A stretch of DNA of 35,494 nt from Amaricoccus sp047275745 (GTDB taxonomy: Bacteria; Pseudomonadota; Alphaproteobacteria; Rhodobacterales; Rhodobacteraceae), in the NCBI RefSeq assembly GCF_047275745.1, contig NZ_JBKQWU010000036.1, forward strand, positions 1 through 35,494, given 5' to 3'. The position numbers and the translations under genes were made by a program. Below are positions 8,203 to 16,738 of the stretch, piece after piece (position 1 is the stretch's first letter; each line of letters opens with the position of its first letter). A model generated the notes under the pieces. It was given only the letters and a program-made list of their open reading frames with translations, was not told the origin of the DNA and searched no databases.

Positions 8203-9138
8203 ATGCGAATCGCCGTTCTGGGCGGCGGTGGAGCCATGGGCGGCCTTTTTGGCGGCTACCTGGCCAAGGCCGGAAACGATGTGACCCTGATCGACGTGTC
8301 GAAGGCGGCGGTCGACGAGATCAACGCGAAGGGCCTCACCATCGACGAGCGCGACGGTTCGAAGCAGCTGATCCGGGTTCCGGCCACCGCCGACCCGGGT
8401 CGGGTCGGCCCCGTCGATCTCGTGATCAATTTCGTGAAATGCTACCACACCGACACCGCCGTGCGCGCCGCGGCGCCGATGATCGGGGCGGAGACCGCGG
8501 TCCTGAGCCTGCAGAACGGGTGGGGTAACGCGCCCGTCATCGCCGGTATCGTCGGCGAGGAGCGGGTTCTGGTGGGCCTCACCTATCACGGCGGCATGCT
8601 GCTCGGCCCGGGCAATGTGAAGCATCCGGGCGCCGGCATGACCTATCTCGGCGAACTCGATGGCGCGATGAGCGAACGACTCGCGCGGACGGCCGAGACA
8701 TTCGCGGCGGCGGGATTCGAGACCACGCGGTCGGAGCGCATCCTCGACGAGGTCTGGAAGAAGCTCGCGCTCAATGTCTGCACGCTGCCGAGCTCGGCGC
8801 TGCTGCGGTTCCTCTCGCATGAACTCGTCGCCTTCGACGGCACGAAGGAGCTCATGGCCGCCCTGCTCAAGGAGGTGGTCGAGGTCGCGACGGCGCAGGG
8901 GATCGCGCTCGACTACGACGAGCGCTGGGCGGCGATCACCGGGCTTCTGGAGAAGGCCGTGGGCGGCAAGTCGTCGATGTATCAGGACATGGAGGCCGGG
9001 CGGCGCACCGAGATCGACGTCATCAATGGCGCGATCGTCGATGCCGGCCGGCGTCTCGGAATTGCCACGCCTTGCAACGACGCGATGGTCTGGATGGTCC
9101 GGGCGGCCGAGGCGCGGGCGCTCCAGGCGAAGGAGTAG
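8203..9138 (+). CDS. ketopantoate reductase family (ApbA/PanE-like) oxidoreductase
   Basis: A 311-residue NAD(P)-dependent dehydrogenase of the PanE/ApbA fold. The N-terminal Rossmann domain begins MRIAVLGGGGAMG with the glycine-rich loop at residues 7-13. The C-terminal helical domain contains DEVWKKLALN, the family's catalytic-lysine and asparagine region, and a later SSMYQDMEAGRRTEID stretch typical of the family. It is the first gene of the operon, with a GGAGG ribosome-binding site, and ends three bases before the SDR. In this setting it more likely oxidises or reduces a sugar-acid intermediate than makes pantoate, since no pantothenate gene is nearby. That assignment is inference from context. 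Confidence 0.85.
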   Translation: MRIAVLGGGGAMGGLFGGYLAKAGNDVTLIDVSKAAVDEINAKGLTIDERDGSKQLIRVPATADPGRVGPVDLVINFVKCYHTDTAVRAAAPMIGAETAVLSLQNGWGNAPVIAGIVGEERVLVGLTYHGGMLLGPGNVKHPGAGMTYLGELDGAMSERLARTAETFAAAGFETTRSERILDEVWKKLALNVCTLPSSALLRFLSHELVAFDGTKELMAALLKEVVEVATAQGIALDYDERWAAITGLLEKAVGGKSSMYQDMEAGRRTEIDVINGAIVDAGRRLGIATPCNDAMVWMVRAAEARALQAKE

Positions 9139-9141
9139 GGC

Positions 9142-9939
9142 ATGGCCGGACGGCTGACAGGCAAGACCGCCATCGTCACCGGCGCCGCGAGCGGGATCGG
9201 TCTCGCCATCACGAGAGCTTTCCTCGCCGAGGGCGCGGTGGTCGCCATGCTCGACCGCGACGCGGCGACGCTGGAGACCGAGGCGGCGCGGCTCGAAACC
9301 GCGCACGAGGCGGCGGGCGGCGGGGCGACGGGCGGCGGGGAAGCGGTCCGCGCCTTCGCCTGCGATGTCGCCCGCGCCGATCAGGTCGCGGCCGCGGTCG
9401 CCGAGGCCGCCGGGGCCTTCGGGCCGATCAACACGCTCGTGAACAACGCCGGCATCTCGATCCCCGGGGGGCTGGAGGAAATGCCGGAGGAGGCTTGGGA
9501 CCGGATCTTCTCGGTCAACGTGAAATCGGTCTATCTCGTGTCGCGCGAAGTGATCCCGATGATGCGGGCGTCCGGCGGCGGCTCGATCATCAACGTCGCG
9601 AGCGAGAGCGCCTTCATCGGCTTTGCCATGCATCCCGCCTATTGCGCCTCCAAGGCCGCGGTCGTGCATCTGTCGCGATCGATGGCGGCGCGCTACGCCA
9701 AGGATGGCATCCGCGCCAATGCCTTGTGTCCCGGAACCATCGACACGCCGCTCTACCGCGGCTTCATCGCCCTCCAGGACGATCCGGAGGCGGTGGGCAG
9801 GGCTGTCGAGGAAATGCATCCGCTCGGCATCGGCGTGCCGGACGACATCGCCTACGCGGCGGTGTTTCTCGCATCGGACGAAAGCAGATACGCGACCGGC
9901 GCGCCGTTTCTCATCGACGGAGGAGCGACCGCGATATGA
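9142..9939 (+). CDS. SDR-family oxidoreductase
   Basis: A 265-residue classical short-chain dehydrogenase. It shows TGAASGIGLA (nucleotide binding, about residues 13-22), the NNAG motif, a serine in NVASES, and YCASK carrying the catalytic tyrosine and lysine. The C-terminal NALCPGTIDTPLY and FLIDGG stretches are typical. The likely role is NAD(P)-dependent oxidation of a sugar, polyol or sugar-acid hydroxyl. It lies three bases after the PanE-like gene, and its stop overlaps the ABC ATPase start (ATGA), which implies translational coupling with the importer. The insertion rich in Gly-Gly near residues 57-70 is unusual but in frame. Confidence 0.88.
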   Translation: MAGRLTGKTAIVTGAASGIGLAITRAFLAEGAVVAMLDRDAATLETEAARLETAHEAAGGGATGGGEAVRAFACDVARADQVAAAVAEAAGAFGPINTLVNNAGISIPGGLEEMPEEAWDRIFSVNVKSVYLVSREVIPMMRASGGGSIINVASESAFIGFAMHPAYCASKAAVVHLSRSMAARYAKDGIRANALCPGTIDTPLYRGFIALQDDPEAVGRAVEEMHPLGIGVPDDIAYAAVFLASDESRYATGAPFLIDGGATAI

Positions 9940-11492
9940 AAGACCTTTCCATCCCGCGGGTGGACGTCCGCGGCGTCGGCAAGTCCTTCCCGGGTGTGAA
10001 GGCGCTCGACAATGTGTCCATGACCGTCGAGGCGGGCGAGATCCGCGCGCTGCTGGGCGAGAACGGTGCCGGAAAGTCGACGATGGGCAAGATCATCGCC
10101 GGCGTCTACGCGCGCGACTCCGGCACGCTGCTGATCGATGGGGAGGAGATCGGCGACATCGACGAGAAGACCGCGGGCGAGCTCGGGATCGGGATCGTCC
10201 ACCAGGAGGGCTCGCTCGTCCCGCATCTCTCGGTCGCGGAGAACATCTTCGCCGGCCGCCAGCCGACGCGCTGGTTCGGACGGGTGGATTTCCGTGCGAT
10301 GCGGGCGAGGGCGGCGGAGATCATCGCCGAGCTCGGCGTGGCGATCGACCCGGCCGCGCGGGTCTCCTCGCTCTCCGCCGCCCAGGCCCAGATCGTCGAG
10401 ATCGCCAAGGCGCTGTCGCGCGATCTGAAGATCCTGATCCTCGACGAGCCGACCGCGGCGCTCACGCTGACCGAGACCGCCCGGCTTTTCGAGGTCGTCC
10501 GCCGGCTCGCCGCGAATGGTGTCTCGGTGATCTACGTGTCGCACCGGCTGACGGAGATCTTCGCGCTCTGCCATCTGGTGACGGTGCTGAAGGACGGCAG
10601 GCTCGCCGGTACACGCCGGGTAGACGAGACGACGCCGGACGAGCTGATCCGGCTGATGGTCGGCCGTGAGGTCCATCTGTCGCGCGGCGCGGCGGGACGA
10701 CGCTTCGGCGAGGTCGTGCTCTCGGCTCATGATGTCTCGGCACCCCCGAGCGTGCGGTCCGCGTCGGTCGAGGTGCGGGCCGGCGAGATCGTCTGCCTCG
10801 CGGGGCTGATCGGCTCGGGGCGCAGCGAATTCTGCGAGGCGATCTTCGGCGCGCGGCCGCGGAGGGGCGGCACGGTCAGGATCGACGGCGGCGTCATCGC
10901 CCAGACCGGCCCCTGGGACGGCAAGGCGGCGGGGATCGGCATGGTGCCCGAGGACCGCAAGACCTCCGGCCTCTTCGCCGGAATGGACATCGTCGACAAT
11001 ATCGCCTCGACGGTGCTGCCCCGGGTCTCGACGGGAATCCGCTATTCCGCGGTCAAGGCCGAGGATCTCGCGCAGAGCTTCGTGGACGAGTTGCGGATCG
11101 CCACCCCCGGCGTGCGCCAGCTGGTCGGGCACCTCTCGGGGGGCAACCAGCAGAAGGTCCTGATCGCCAAGTGGCTGGCGATGGAGCCCCGTGTCCTGAT
11201 CGTGGACGAGCCGACACGGGGTGTCGACGTGGGCGCGCGGGCCGAGATCTACCGGCTGCTCCGCGCGCTGGCGGCGAGGGGGGTCGCACTCCTGGTCGTG
11301 TCCTCGGACCTGCCCGAGGTGCTCGCGCTCGCCGATCGCATCGTCGTCATGGCCGAGGGTCGGACGGTGGGCGAGCTTCCGGGCGAGGAGGCGACCGAGG
11401 AAGAGGTGCTGCGGCTCGCGACCAGGGGTGTCAAGCTCGACACCGCCGCGACCGCCGCGCGCGGCCACGCCGAACTGGCAGGAGAACGATGA
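9936..11492 (+). CDS. sugar ABC importer, dual-domain ATP-binding protein (CUT2 class)
   Basis: A 518-residue protein with two ATPase domains, as in RbsA/XylG/MglA-type importers. Domain 1 has Walker A GENGAGKST at residues 41-49, a signature LSAAQAQIVEIAKAL and Walker B LILDEPTAAL. Domain 2 has a degenerate nucleotide loop GLIGSGRSE, the signature LSGGNQQKVLIAKWL and VDEPTRGVDVG. The unequal halves are normal for the CUT2 class, where one site is hydrolytically weak. The start at 9936 overlaps the SDR stop, and its own stop overlaps the permease start (ATGA). The open frame extends far upstream through the SDR gene, but that part is noncoding in this frame. Confidence 0.93.
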   Translation: MKDLSIPRVDVRGVGKSFPGVKALDNVSMTVEAGEIRALLGENGAGKSTMGKIIAGVYARDSGTLLIDGEEIGDIDEKTAGELGIGIVHQEGSLVPHLSVAENIFAGRQPTRWFGRVDFRAMRARAAEIIAELGVAIDPAARVSSLSAAQAQIVEIAKALSRDLKILILDEPTAALTLTETARLFEVVRRLAANGVSVIYVSHRLTEIFALCHLVTVLKDGRLAGTRRVDETTPDELIRLMVGREVHLSRGAAGRRFGEVVLSAHDVSAPPSVRSASVEVRAGEIVCLAGLIGSGRSEFCEAIFGARPRRGGTVRIDGGVIAQTGPWDGKAAGIGMVPEDRKTSGLFAGMDIVDNIASTVLPRVSTGIRYSAVKAEDLAQSFVDELRIATPGVRQLVGHLSGGNQQKVLIAKWLAMEPRVLIVDEPTRGVDVGARAEIYRLLRALAARGVALLVVSSDLPEVLALADRIVVMAEGRTVGELPGEEATEEEVLRLATRGVKLDTAATAARGHAELAGER

Positions 11493-12505
11493 CAACGGAG
11501 ACCTTGCACACCGTGTCCGAAACCCCGGACGGGGAGCGGGAGGGGGCGGTGCTTCGCATCGTCCGGCGCCTCGCCGATTCCCGCGAACTGACGCTTTTCG
11601 TGCTGCTCGTGAGCCTCGCAGTGGTGATGAGCATCGCCTATCCGAACAATTTCCCGACCGCGTCGAACATGCGCGCGGTGCTTCTGAACCTCGCGCCCGT
11701 CGGGATACTGGTCTGCGGCATGATGCTCCTGATGATCGGCGGCACGTTCGATCTCTCCGTGGGCTCGGTCCTCGCCTTCTCGGGCGTCTGGGCCGGGGTG
11801 GTCTGCGGCTGGTGGGGCTGGCCGGCGGAGGCGGGGATTCTCGTGGGTATCCTCGTCGGCGCGCTCTGCGGGCTCGCGAACGGGCTGATCGTCACGCGGA
11901 TCGGCATCAATGCCCTGATCGCGACCCTCGCGACGATGGCGATCTTCCGCAGCCTCACCTATGTCACCGCTGGCACGGGCGTCACGCCGATCGGCGACGC
12001 ATTCGCCGCCTACGGGCGCGCGGCGGACCCGTTCTTCCGTATCCAGTCGCCGTTCTGGGCCATGCTCGCCCTCGCGCTCGTCGGCGGCTGGCTGGTGGCG
12101 CGCACCCGCTTCTTCCGCCAGTACTATTTCGTCGGCGGCAACCCGCGGGCGGCGCAGCTCTCGGGCATCCGGGTCGGGCGGCTGATCCTGATCGGCTTCG
12201 TGATCATGGGCGCGCTCGCCGGGCTCGCGGGCGTCCTCGGCGCCGCGCGGCTCAACAGCGCGGTGGTGAACGCCGGCGTCGGGCTGGAGCTCAAGGTGAT
12301 CACCGCGACGGTGCTCGGCGGCGCGAGCCTCAAGGGCGGCGAGGGCACGATCATCGGCGGCGTGCTCGGCGTCCTTTTCATCGCGCTGATCGAGAATGCG
12401 ATGATCATCAACTCGGTCGGCGTGTTCTGGCAGGGCCTGGTGGTCGGAGCCGTCCTGTTGCTCGCGGTCTCGCTCGACCGCTTCAAGACGGCGGGAAGGA
12501 TCTAG
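11489..12505 (+). CDS. sugar ABC importer permease (CUT2 class)
   Basis: A 338-residue membrane protein of the RbsC/XylH/AraH family with eight to ten hydrophobic segments. The family's characteristic conserved loop GGTFDLSVGSVLAFSG is at about residues 84-99, and AGVLGAARLNSA and ATVLGGASLKGGEGTIIG near the C-terminus are also typical. A short hydrophilic N-terminus precedes the first helix. It probably homodimerises with the dual ATPase. Its start overlaps the ATPase stop by four bases. Its stop codon lies inside a 15-bp tandem repeat. There is a single permease gene, as in most ribose/rhizopine-type systems. Confidence 0.92.
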   Translation: MTTETLHTVSETPDGEREGAVLRIVRRLADSRELTLFVLLVSLAVVMSIAYPNNFPTASNMRAVLLNLAPVGILVCGMMLLMIGGTFDLSVGSVLAFSGVWAGVVCGWWGWPAEAGILVGILVGALCGLANGLIVTRIGINALIATLATMAIFRSLTYVTAGTGVTPIGDAFAAYGRAADPFFRIQSPFWAMLALALVGGWLVARTRFFRQYYFVGGNPRAAQLSGIRVGRLILIGFVIMGALAGLAGVLGAARLNSAVVNAGVGLELKVITATVLGGASLKGGEGTIIGGVLGVLFIALIENAMIINSVGVFWQGLVVGAVLLLAVSLDRFKTAGRI

Positions 12506-12533
12506 GGCGGAAGGATCCAGGGCGGAAGGATCT
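12494..12533 (+). repeat. 15-bp tandem repeat spanning the permease stop
   Basis: GGAAGGATCTAGGGC (12494-12508), GGAAGGATCCAGGGC (12509-12523) and a partial GGAAGGATCT (12524-12533) run head to tail. The first unit contains the permease stop TAG (12503-12505). The repeat probably arose by slippage. Each unit carries a GGAAGGA that resembles a ribosome-binding site, although none is close to the next start codon. Confidence 0.85.
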
Positions 12534-12574
12534 GAACCGCGCGCGGCGCGCGCGACGGCAGGAGACAAGGAGAG

Positions 12575-13600
12575 ATGGACATGACCATGAGAGTGAGGGC
12601 GGCGGTCGCGGGACTCGCGCTCGTCACGGCGGCGAGCGGGTTCGCAGCGGCCGCGGTCGCGCAGGAATCGGCCTTCGGACCGTCGGATGCCGAGCACACC
12701 TATTACTGGATCTCGAACAAGGCGAACCTCCCGCTCTTCGTGCAATACGATTATGTCGGCATGAAGCGCGTCGCCGAGGAACTGGGCGTGCGCGTCATCG
12801 TCGCCGGCCCCACGGATTTCGACGTGCCGGGCTTCATCGCCGCCGTCGATCAGGTCTGCGCGCAGAAGCCGAGCGGCGTCTCCGTCGTCGGCGGCTGGGA
12901 CCCGTCGCTGACCGAGCCGGTGAAGCGCTGCATGGAACAGGGCGTGCCCACCGTGGTCGATGACGGCGACCTGCCCGACTCCGGCCGCCTCGCCTATATC
13001 GGCACCGACTGGACCACGGTCGGCGAGGAGCAGGCGCGGACGATGATGGCGGCGCTGCCCGATGGCGGCAAGCTCGCCACCATGTCGATCATCAACGCCG
13101 GCAACATGCGCGAGGCCGTCGCGGGCTTCACCGCCTATATCGAGGCGAACGGCGGCGGGAAATACGAGATCGTCGCGAACGAGGACGACGGCGGCGACGC
13201 GCAGCGGGCGGCGCAGGTCACCGCCGCGGTCCTCGCCGCGCATCCCGATATCGCCGGGATCGCGGGTTTCGACTCCGAATCCGGGGCGGGCATCGTCACC
13301 GCGCTGCGCGAGGCGGGCAAGGAGCCGGGCGACATCCGCGTCACGGCGATGGAGCAGACGCCCGATTTCTTCAAGACCGCCCAGGAGGGCTGGGTCGATG
13401 CGATCGTCGTGCAGAACCGCGAGCTCTTCATCTATTACGCGGTCAAGCTCCTGCATGACTACAACACCAATACGCTGAGATCCGCCGGGCTCTCGGCGGC
13501 CGAGGGTGGCCGCCCGATCCCCGATACGATCGATACCGGCGTGCTTCTGGTAACCAAGGACAATGTCGAGCAGGTCCTGAGCGCGCTCGCCGCCAACTGA
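12575..13600 (+). CDS. sugar ABC importer, periplasmic binding protein (CUT2 class)
   Basis: A 341-residue periplasmic binding protein of the Peripla_BP_4 (ribose/rhizopine) type. A Sec signal peptide covers about residues 1-29 with a likely cleavage at AVA-QE. The mature part has two alpha/beta lobes; conserved stretches include VGGWDPSLTEPVKRCMEQGVP, quoted here as GGWDPSLTEPVK, and YIGTDWTTVGEEQA, ANEDDGGDAQRA and GFDSESGAGIV. The ligand is probably a pentose, branched sugar or sugar derivative given the operon, but is not readable from sequence. ATG codons at 12581 and 12587 are alternative starts; an AAGGAG ribosome-binding site lies just upstream. The gene order (enzymes, ATPase, permease, binding protein) places it third in the importer module, and a hairpin follows it. 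Confidence 0.9.
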   Translation: MDMTMRVRAAVAGLALVTAASGFAAAAVAQESAFGPSDAEHTYYWISNKANLPLFVQYDYVGMKRVAEELGVRVIVAGPTDFDVPGFIAAVDQVCAQKPSGVSVVGGWDPSLTEPVKRCMEQGVPTVVDDGDLPDSGRLAYIGTDWTTVGEEQARTMMAALPDGGKLATMSIINAGNMREAVAGFTAYIEANGGGKYEIVANEDDGGDAQRAAQVTAAVLAAHPDIAGIAGFDSESGAGIVTALREAGKEPGDIRVTAMEQTPDFFKTAQEGWVDAIVVQNRELFIYYAVKLLHDYNTNTLRSAGLSAAEGGRPIPDTIDTGVLLVTKDNVEQVLSALAAN

Positions 13601-13636
13601 CGGCGCCGCCGAGGACGCCTTCCTGAAAGCGCCTGA

Positions 13637-13660
13637 TCCCCGGCCGGGCCGTGCCGGGGA
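13637..13660 (+). terminator. intergenic hairpin after the binding-protein gene
   Basis: TCCCCGGC (13637-13644) and GCCGGGGA (13653-13660) form a perfect 8-bp stem with an 8-base loop, 36 bases after the binding-protein stop. No T-run follows, so an mRNA-stabilising or partial-attenuation hairpin fits better than a full terminator. Such structures often raise binding-protein expression over distal genes. Confidence 0.4.
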
Positions 13661-13683
13661 CCGAACCGAACGGGAGACCCGAG

Positions 13684-14502
13684 ATGACCCGGACCGCCCA
13701 TACGCGGATGCGTTTCCATGGCGTGGCCGCCTATGAGATCCTGACCCACGACGGGCTGCGTATCCTCTGCGACCCGTTCCTCGACGACAACCCGGGCGCG
13801 GCGACCGCCTCGACGGAGTTCGACCGGGTCGATCTGGTGATCGTGAGCCACGCCGCCTTCGATCATCTCGGCGACACCGACAGGATCGCCGCGAAATACG
13901 GCTGCCCGGTGGTCTGCGGCGGCGAGGTCAAGGCCTGGCTGATGGACCGGGGCATCCCGGCGGCCCAGATCCGTGCCACGACCTGGGGCATCCGGGTCAG
14001 GGTCGCGGGGATCGAGATCCAGCCCGTCGAATGCCACCACTGGTCGCAGATCCGTCTCCGGGACGGCAGCTTCATCTCGGGCGTGCCGATGGCCTTCATC
14101 GTCTATCTCGGGGAGAACCTGCGGTTCTATCACTATGGCGACACCGCGATCTTCTCCGACATGAAGCTGCAGGCGGAGCTCTACCGGCCGAATGTCGGCT
14201 GTATCGGCATCGCCAATCCCCAGGAGATCCTGCACCTCAACCCGATGCCCGGCGAGATGCTGACCGGGGAGATGAGCCCCTATGAGGGCGTGCTCGCGAC
14301 GCAATGGCTCGGACTCGAGACGGTCCTGCCCTGCCACTACATCACGCTCGACGGCGACCCGGATGTCGCGGCCTATATGGGCCATCATGCCGAGGCCGTC
14401 GCCCGCGGCGAGAAGATCGCGGAACCCTATCTGCTGCGCCCGGGCGACTGGATCGAATTCGATGCCGGGGGCAAGGTCCTCCGCCCGGCGAAGGCGGCCT
14501 GA
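13684..14502 (+). CDS. metallo-beta-lactamase-fold hydrolase (UlaG-like, putative lactonase)
   Basis: A 272-residue MBL-fold protein resembling UlaG-type sugar lactonases and related zinc- or manganese-dependent hydrolases. The metal motif reads SHAAFDHLGD: His56, Asp60 and His61 are present, but the second histidine of HxHxDH is Ala58. Further candidate ligands are His118/His119 (ECHHWS), Asp153 (HYGDTAIF) and His218 (LPCHY). In UlaG the substrate is L-ascorbate 6-phosphate; here no kinase or phosphotransferase is nearby, so an unphosphorylated sugar lactone is more plausible. The start at 13684 follows GGGAG; an upstream GTG at 13651 is a less likely start. It belongs to the same operon as the importer. 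Confidence 0.75.
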   Translation: MTRTAHTRMRFHGVAAYEILTHDGLRILCDPFLDDNPGAATASTEFDRVDLVIVSHAAFDHLGDTDRIAAKYGCPVVCGGEVKAWLMDRGIPAAQIRATTWGIRVRVAGIEIQPVECHHWSQIRLRDGSFISGVPMAFIVYLGENLRFYHYGDTAIFSDMKLQAELYRPNVGCIGIANPQEILHLNPMPGEMLTGEMSPYEGVLATQWLGLETVLPCHYITLDGDPDVAAYMGHHAEAVARGEKIAEPYLLRPGDWIEFDAGGKVLRPAKAA

Positions 14503-14504
14503 CG

Positions 14505-15524
14505 GTGCGGGCGGCGATCTTCGACGGGCCGGGCGCCATCCGCCTCGCGGATGTCCCCGCGCCCAGCCCGGCCGCGGGCGAGGCGCTCGTGCGCGTGCGG
14601 GCGGCGGGGCTCTGCGCGGGCGATCTCTACATCTTCACCGGCAAGAACCCCTATGTGACCTATCCCCGGATCGGCTGCCACGAGATCGCCGGCGTGGTGG
14701 AGGCGCTGGGACCCGGCACCGAGGGGCCGCCGCCGGGAACGCGCGTGGTCGTCGATCCGTTCATCGGCTGCGGGACGTGCTACCCCTGCCGCGTCGGCAA
14801 GCGGAATTGCTGCGCGAACCTGACCATCGTCGGCGTGCACCGCGAAGGCGGTTTCGCGGATCTCGTCGCAGCGCCGGTCACCAATCTGGACCCGGTGCCC
14901 GAGGGGCTGAGCGATTTCGAAGCGGCCTTCGCCGAGCCCGTGGCCATCGGCGTCCAGGGCTGTCGCAGGGGCGAGGTCGGGGCGGAGGACACCGTTCTGG
15001 TGCTCGGGGCCGGTCCGATCGGTCTCGCGCTGGTCGAGGTCGCACGGTCCCGCGGCGCGAAGGTCTATGCGACCGACCTCGCTCCGGAGCGCCTCGCCAC
15101 CGCGGCGGATCTCGGCGCGACGCCGGTCGAAGGCGGCGACGGGCTGATCGAACGCGTGCTGGATCTGACCGGCGGCGAAGGGATGCCAGTGGTGATGGAG
15201 GCAACCGGCGCACCCGCCGCGATGGAATCGACGATCGATCTCGTCGCCTCGGGCGGGCGGATCGTGATCCTCGGACTGGTGCGGAAGGGGCAGGGGATCA
15301 CGCTGCCGGGGCTCGATTTCACGCGGAAGGAAGTCACGATTCTCGGCTCCCGCGCCTCGGTCGACTGTTTCCCCGAGGCGCTCGACCTCATCGCCTCCGG
15401 GGCGATCCGCTACCCCGGCATCGCCAACGCCTTCGATCTCTCGGAGGCGCCCGAGGTCTTCGCGCGTCTCGCGGGCAACCCCATGGCGCTGCACAAGGCG
15501 GTTTTCGTCACGGAGGAAACATGA
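14505..15524 (+). CDS. zinc-dependent alcohol dehydrogenase (MDR superfamily)
   Basis: A 339-residue medium-chain dehydrogenase of the sorbitol/threonine-dehydrogenase type. Catalytic-zinc ligands are in LCAGD and GCHEIAG, the structural-zinc cysteines lie in CGTCYPCRVGKRNCC, and the Rossmann loop is LGAGPIGLA. The likely reaction is NAD-dependent oxidation of a secondary hydroxyl in a sugar or sugar acid. The start is a GTG at 14505, two bases after the lactonase-like gene's stop; the first residues VRAAIFDGPGAIRL fit the family's N-terminus and no ATG is better placed. The stop overlaps the FAH gene start (ATGA). Specific substrate is unknown. Confidence 0.88.
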   Translation: MRAAIFDGPGAIRLADVPAPSPAAGEALVRVRAAGLCAGDLYIFTGKNPYVTYPRIGCHEIAGVVEALGPGTEGPPPGTRVVVDPFIGCGTCYPCRVGKRNCCANLTIVGVHREGGFADLVAAPVTNLDPVPEGLSDFEAAFAEPVAIGVQGCRRGEVGAEDTVLVLGAGPIGLALVEVARSRGAKVYATDLAPERLATAADLGATPVEGGDGLIERVLDLTGGEGMPVVMEATGAPAAMESTIDLVASGGRIVILGLVRKGQGITLPGLDFTRKEVTILGSRASVDCFPEALDLIASGAIRYPGIANAFDLSEAPEVFARLAGNPMALHKAVFVTEET

Positions 15525-16369
15525 AGCTCGTCTCCTTCTCGCGTCCTGGTGGACCGATCGCGGCCGGTGTGCTCGACGGCGAGAGCGTCGCGGGGCTGAC
15601 CGAGGTGGGCCTCGCCGAGAGCGTGATCGAGGTGATCCGCGAGGGCCAGCCGGCGCTTGAGCGGATTCGCGCCGGCCTCGCCCACGCGCCGCGCCACGCG
15701 CTCGCCAATGTCCGGCTGGAGGTGCCGCTCCGGCCCGGCAAGGTGCTCTGTTCGGGGATCAACTACCGCGGCCATGCCAGGGAGAACCCGAATGCGAAGA
15801 TGCCGGACGAGCCCTTCTTCTTCGCCAAGCTCCCCTCCTCGGTGGTGGGACCGGATGTGCCGGTCGCCAAGCCCGCCCGGACGGAGCAGGTGGATTACGA
15901 GGTCGAGTTCGCGGTGGTGATCGGCGCGCCGCTGCATCGGGCGACCGAGGCGGCGGTCATGCCCGCGATCTTCGGCTACACGCTGCTCAACGACATTTCC
16001 GCCCGCGACGTGCAGTTCAAGGACAGCCAGATCACCATCGGCAAGAACTTCGCCGGCTTCGCGCCGATCGGCCCCTGTGTCCTGACCGCGGATGCGATGC
16101 CAAGACCCGACCGGGTCGCGCTTCGCACCCGGCTGAACGGGCGGACCCTGCAGGACGGGAACACCTCGGACTGGCTCTTCTCGTTGCCGAGGCTGATCTC
16201 CTTCCTGTCCGAGCATGTCCCGCTCGAACCGGGTGATATCGTCACGACCGGCACGCCCGCCGGCGTCGGTGTCTTCCGCGACCCACAGGTCTTCATGTGG
16301 CCGGGGGACGTGGTCGAGATCGAGGCCGAGGGCATCGGCATCCTGCGCACACCCATAAGCGAGACCTGA
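15521..16369 (+). CDS. fumarylacetoacetate hydrolase (FAH) family protein
   Basis: A 282-residue FAH-fold enzyme. A short N-terminal domain is followed by the catalytic domain with NYRGHARE (catalytic His/Glu region), FFFAKLPSSVVGP, the metal-binding DYEVEFAVVIG, the conserved NDISARDVQFKD and the C-terminal TGTPAGVG. Members cleave or hydrate diketo acids: acylpyruvates, fumarylpyruvate and 2,4-diketo-3-deoxy sugar acids. The last activity ends the non-phosphorylated fucose/rhamnose routes with pyruvate release, which would fit a sugar-acid operon, but this is inference. It is coupled to the dehydrogenase by a 4-base overlap with a GGAGG ribosome-binding site inside that gene. Confidence 0.88.
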   Translation: MKLVSFSRPGGPIAAGVLDGESVAGLTEVGLAESVIEVIREGQPALERIRAGLAHAPRHALANVRLEVPLRPGKVLCSGINYRGHARENPNAKMPDEPFFFAKLPSSVVGPDVPVAKPARTEQVDYEVEFAVVIGAPLHRATEAAVMPAIFGYTLLNDISARDVQFKDSQITIGKNFAGFAPIGPCVLTADAMPRPDRVALRTRLNGRTLQDGNTSDWLFSLPRLISFLSEHVPLEPGDIVTTGTPAGVGVFRDPQVFMWPGDVVEIEAEGIGILRTPISET

Positions 16370-16387
16370 ACGGAGGGGTAAGGACAC

Positions 16388-16738
16388 ATGCTGGCCGTGA
16401 ATACCGCTGATCTTCCCCGCCCCGCCTATGTCATCACGGTGCTGTTCGATCTCGAGGACGGGGCATTCGAGGGCTTTCACCGGCTCGTCCGCGACAACGC
16501 GGAGGAATCCCTGCGCGTGGAGCCGGGATGCCGCCGGTTCGACGTGCTAACCCCCACGGGGGCGGAGGCCGGCCGGCAGGTCCTGCTCTATGAAATCTAC
16601 GACAGCCGGGCCGATTTCGAACTGCACCTCGCCTCCGCGCATTTCCGCCTGTTCGACGAGCGCACCCGCGCCATGGTCCGGCGGAAGACCGTGACCGAAT
16701 TCGTGCTGAGCGAAGACCGGGACGCCGTCCTGCCATGA
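16388..16738 (+). CDS. ABM-domain protein (putative quinol monooxygenase/LsrG-like)
   Basis: A 116-residue dimeric alpha/beta ferredoxin-like protein of the antibiotic-biosynthesis-monooxygenase fold. YVITVLFDLEDG opens the domain, VEPGCRRFDVL is the family's central strand-turn, and LLYEIYDSRADFELHLAS ends it with the conserved histidine. Family members include YgiN-type quinol monooxygenases, LsrG-type isomerases and heme-degrading proteins. In a sugar-acid operon an isomerase-like role is as plausible as oxygenation. It lies 18 bases after the FAH gene and overlaps the next gene by ATGA. Confidence 0.8.
   Translation: MLAVNTADLPRPAYVITVLFDLEDGAFEGFHRLVRDNAEESLRVEPGCRRFDVLTPTGAEAGRQVLLYEIYDSRADFELHLASAHFRLFDERTRAMVRRKTVTEFVLSEDRDAVLP

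Noticed and set aside
9072..9935. Upstream extension of the ABC ATPase frame to 806 codons
   Set aside because: The extension overlaps the SDR gene in another frame and has no similarity to ABC ATPases; the coupled ATG at 9936 is the natural start.
11249..13456. A 735-codon open frame on the minus strand
   Set aside because: It is antisense to the ABC ATPase, permease and binding-protein genes, which have clear motifs. Its translation is rich in Arg, Asp and His without any domain, as expected in high-GC shadow frames. Similar cases at 8011-9819 and 22392-24005 were rejected for the same reason.
8203..16738. An autoinducer-2 (Lsr) uptake and processing operon, suggested by the CUT2 importer and LsrG-like ABM protein
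   Set aside because: No LsrK kinase, LsrF aldolase or second permease is present, and lactonase-like and FAH proteins are not part of the Lsr system.
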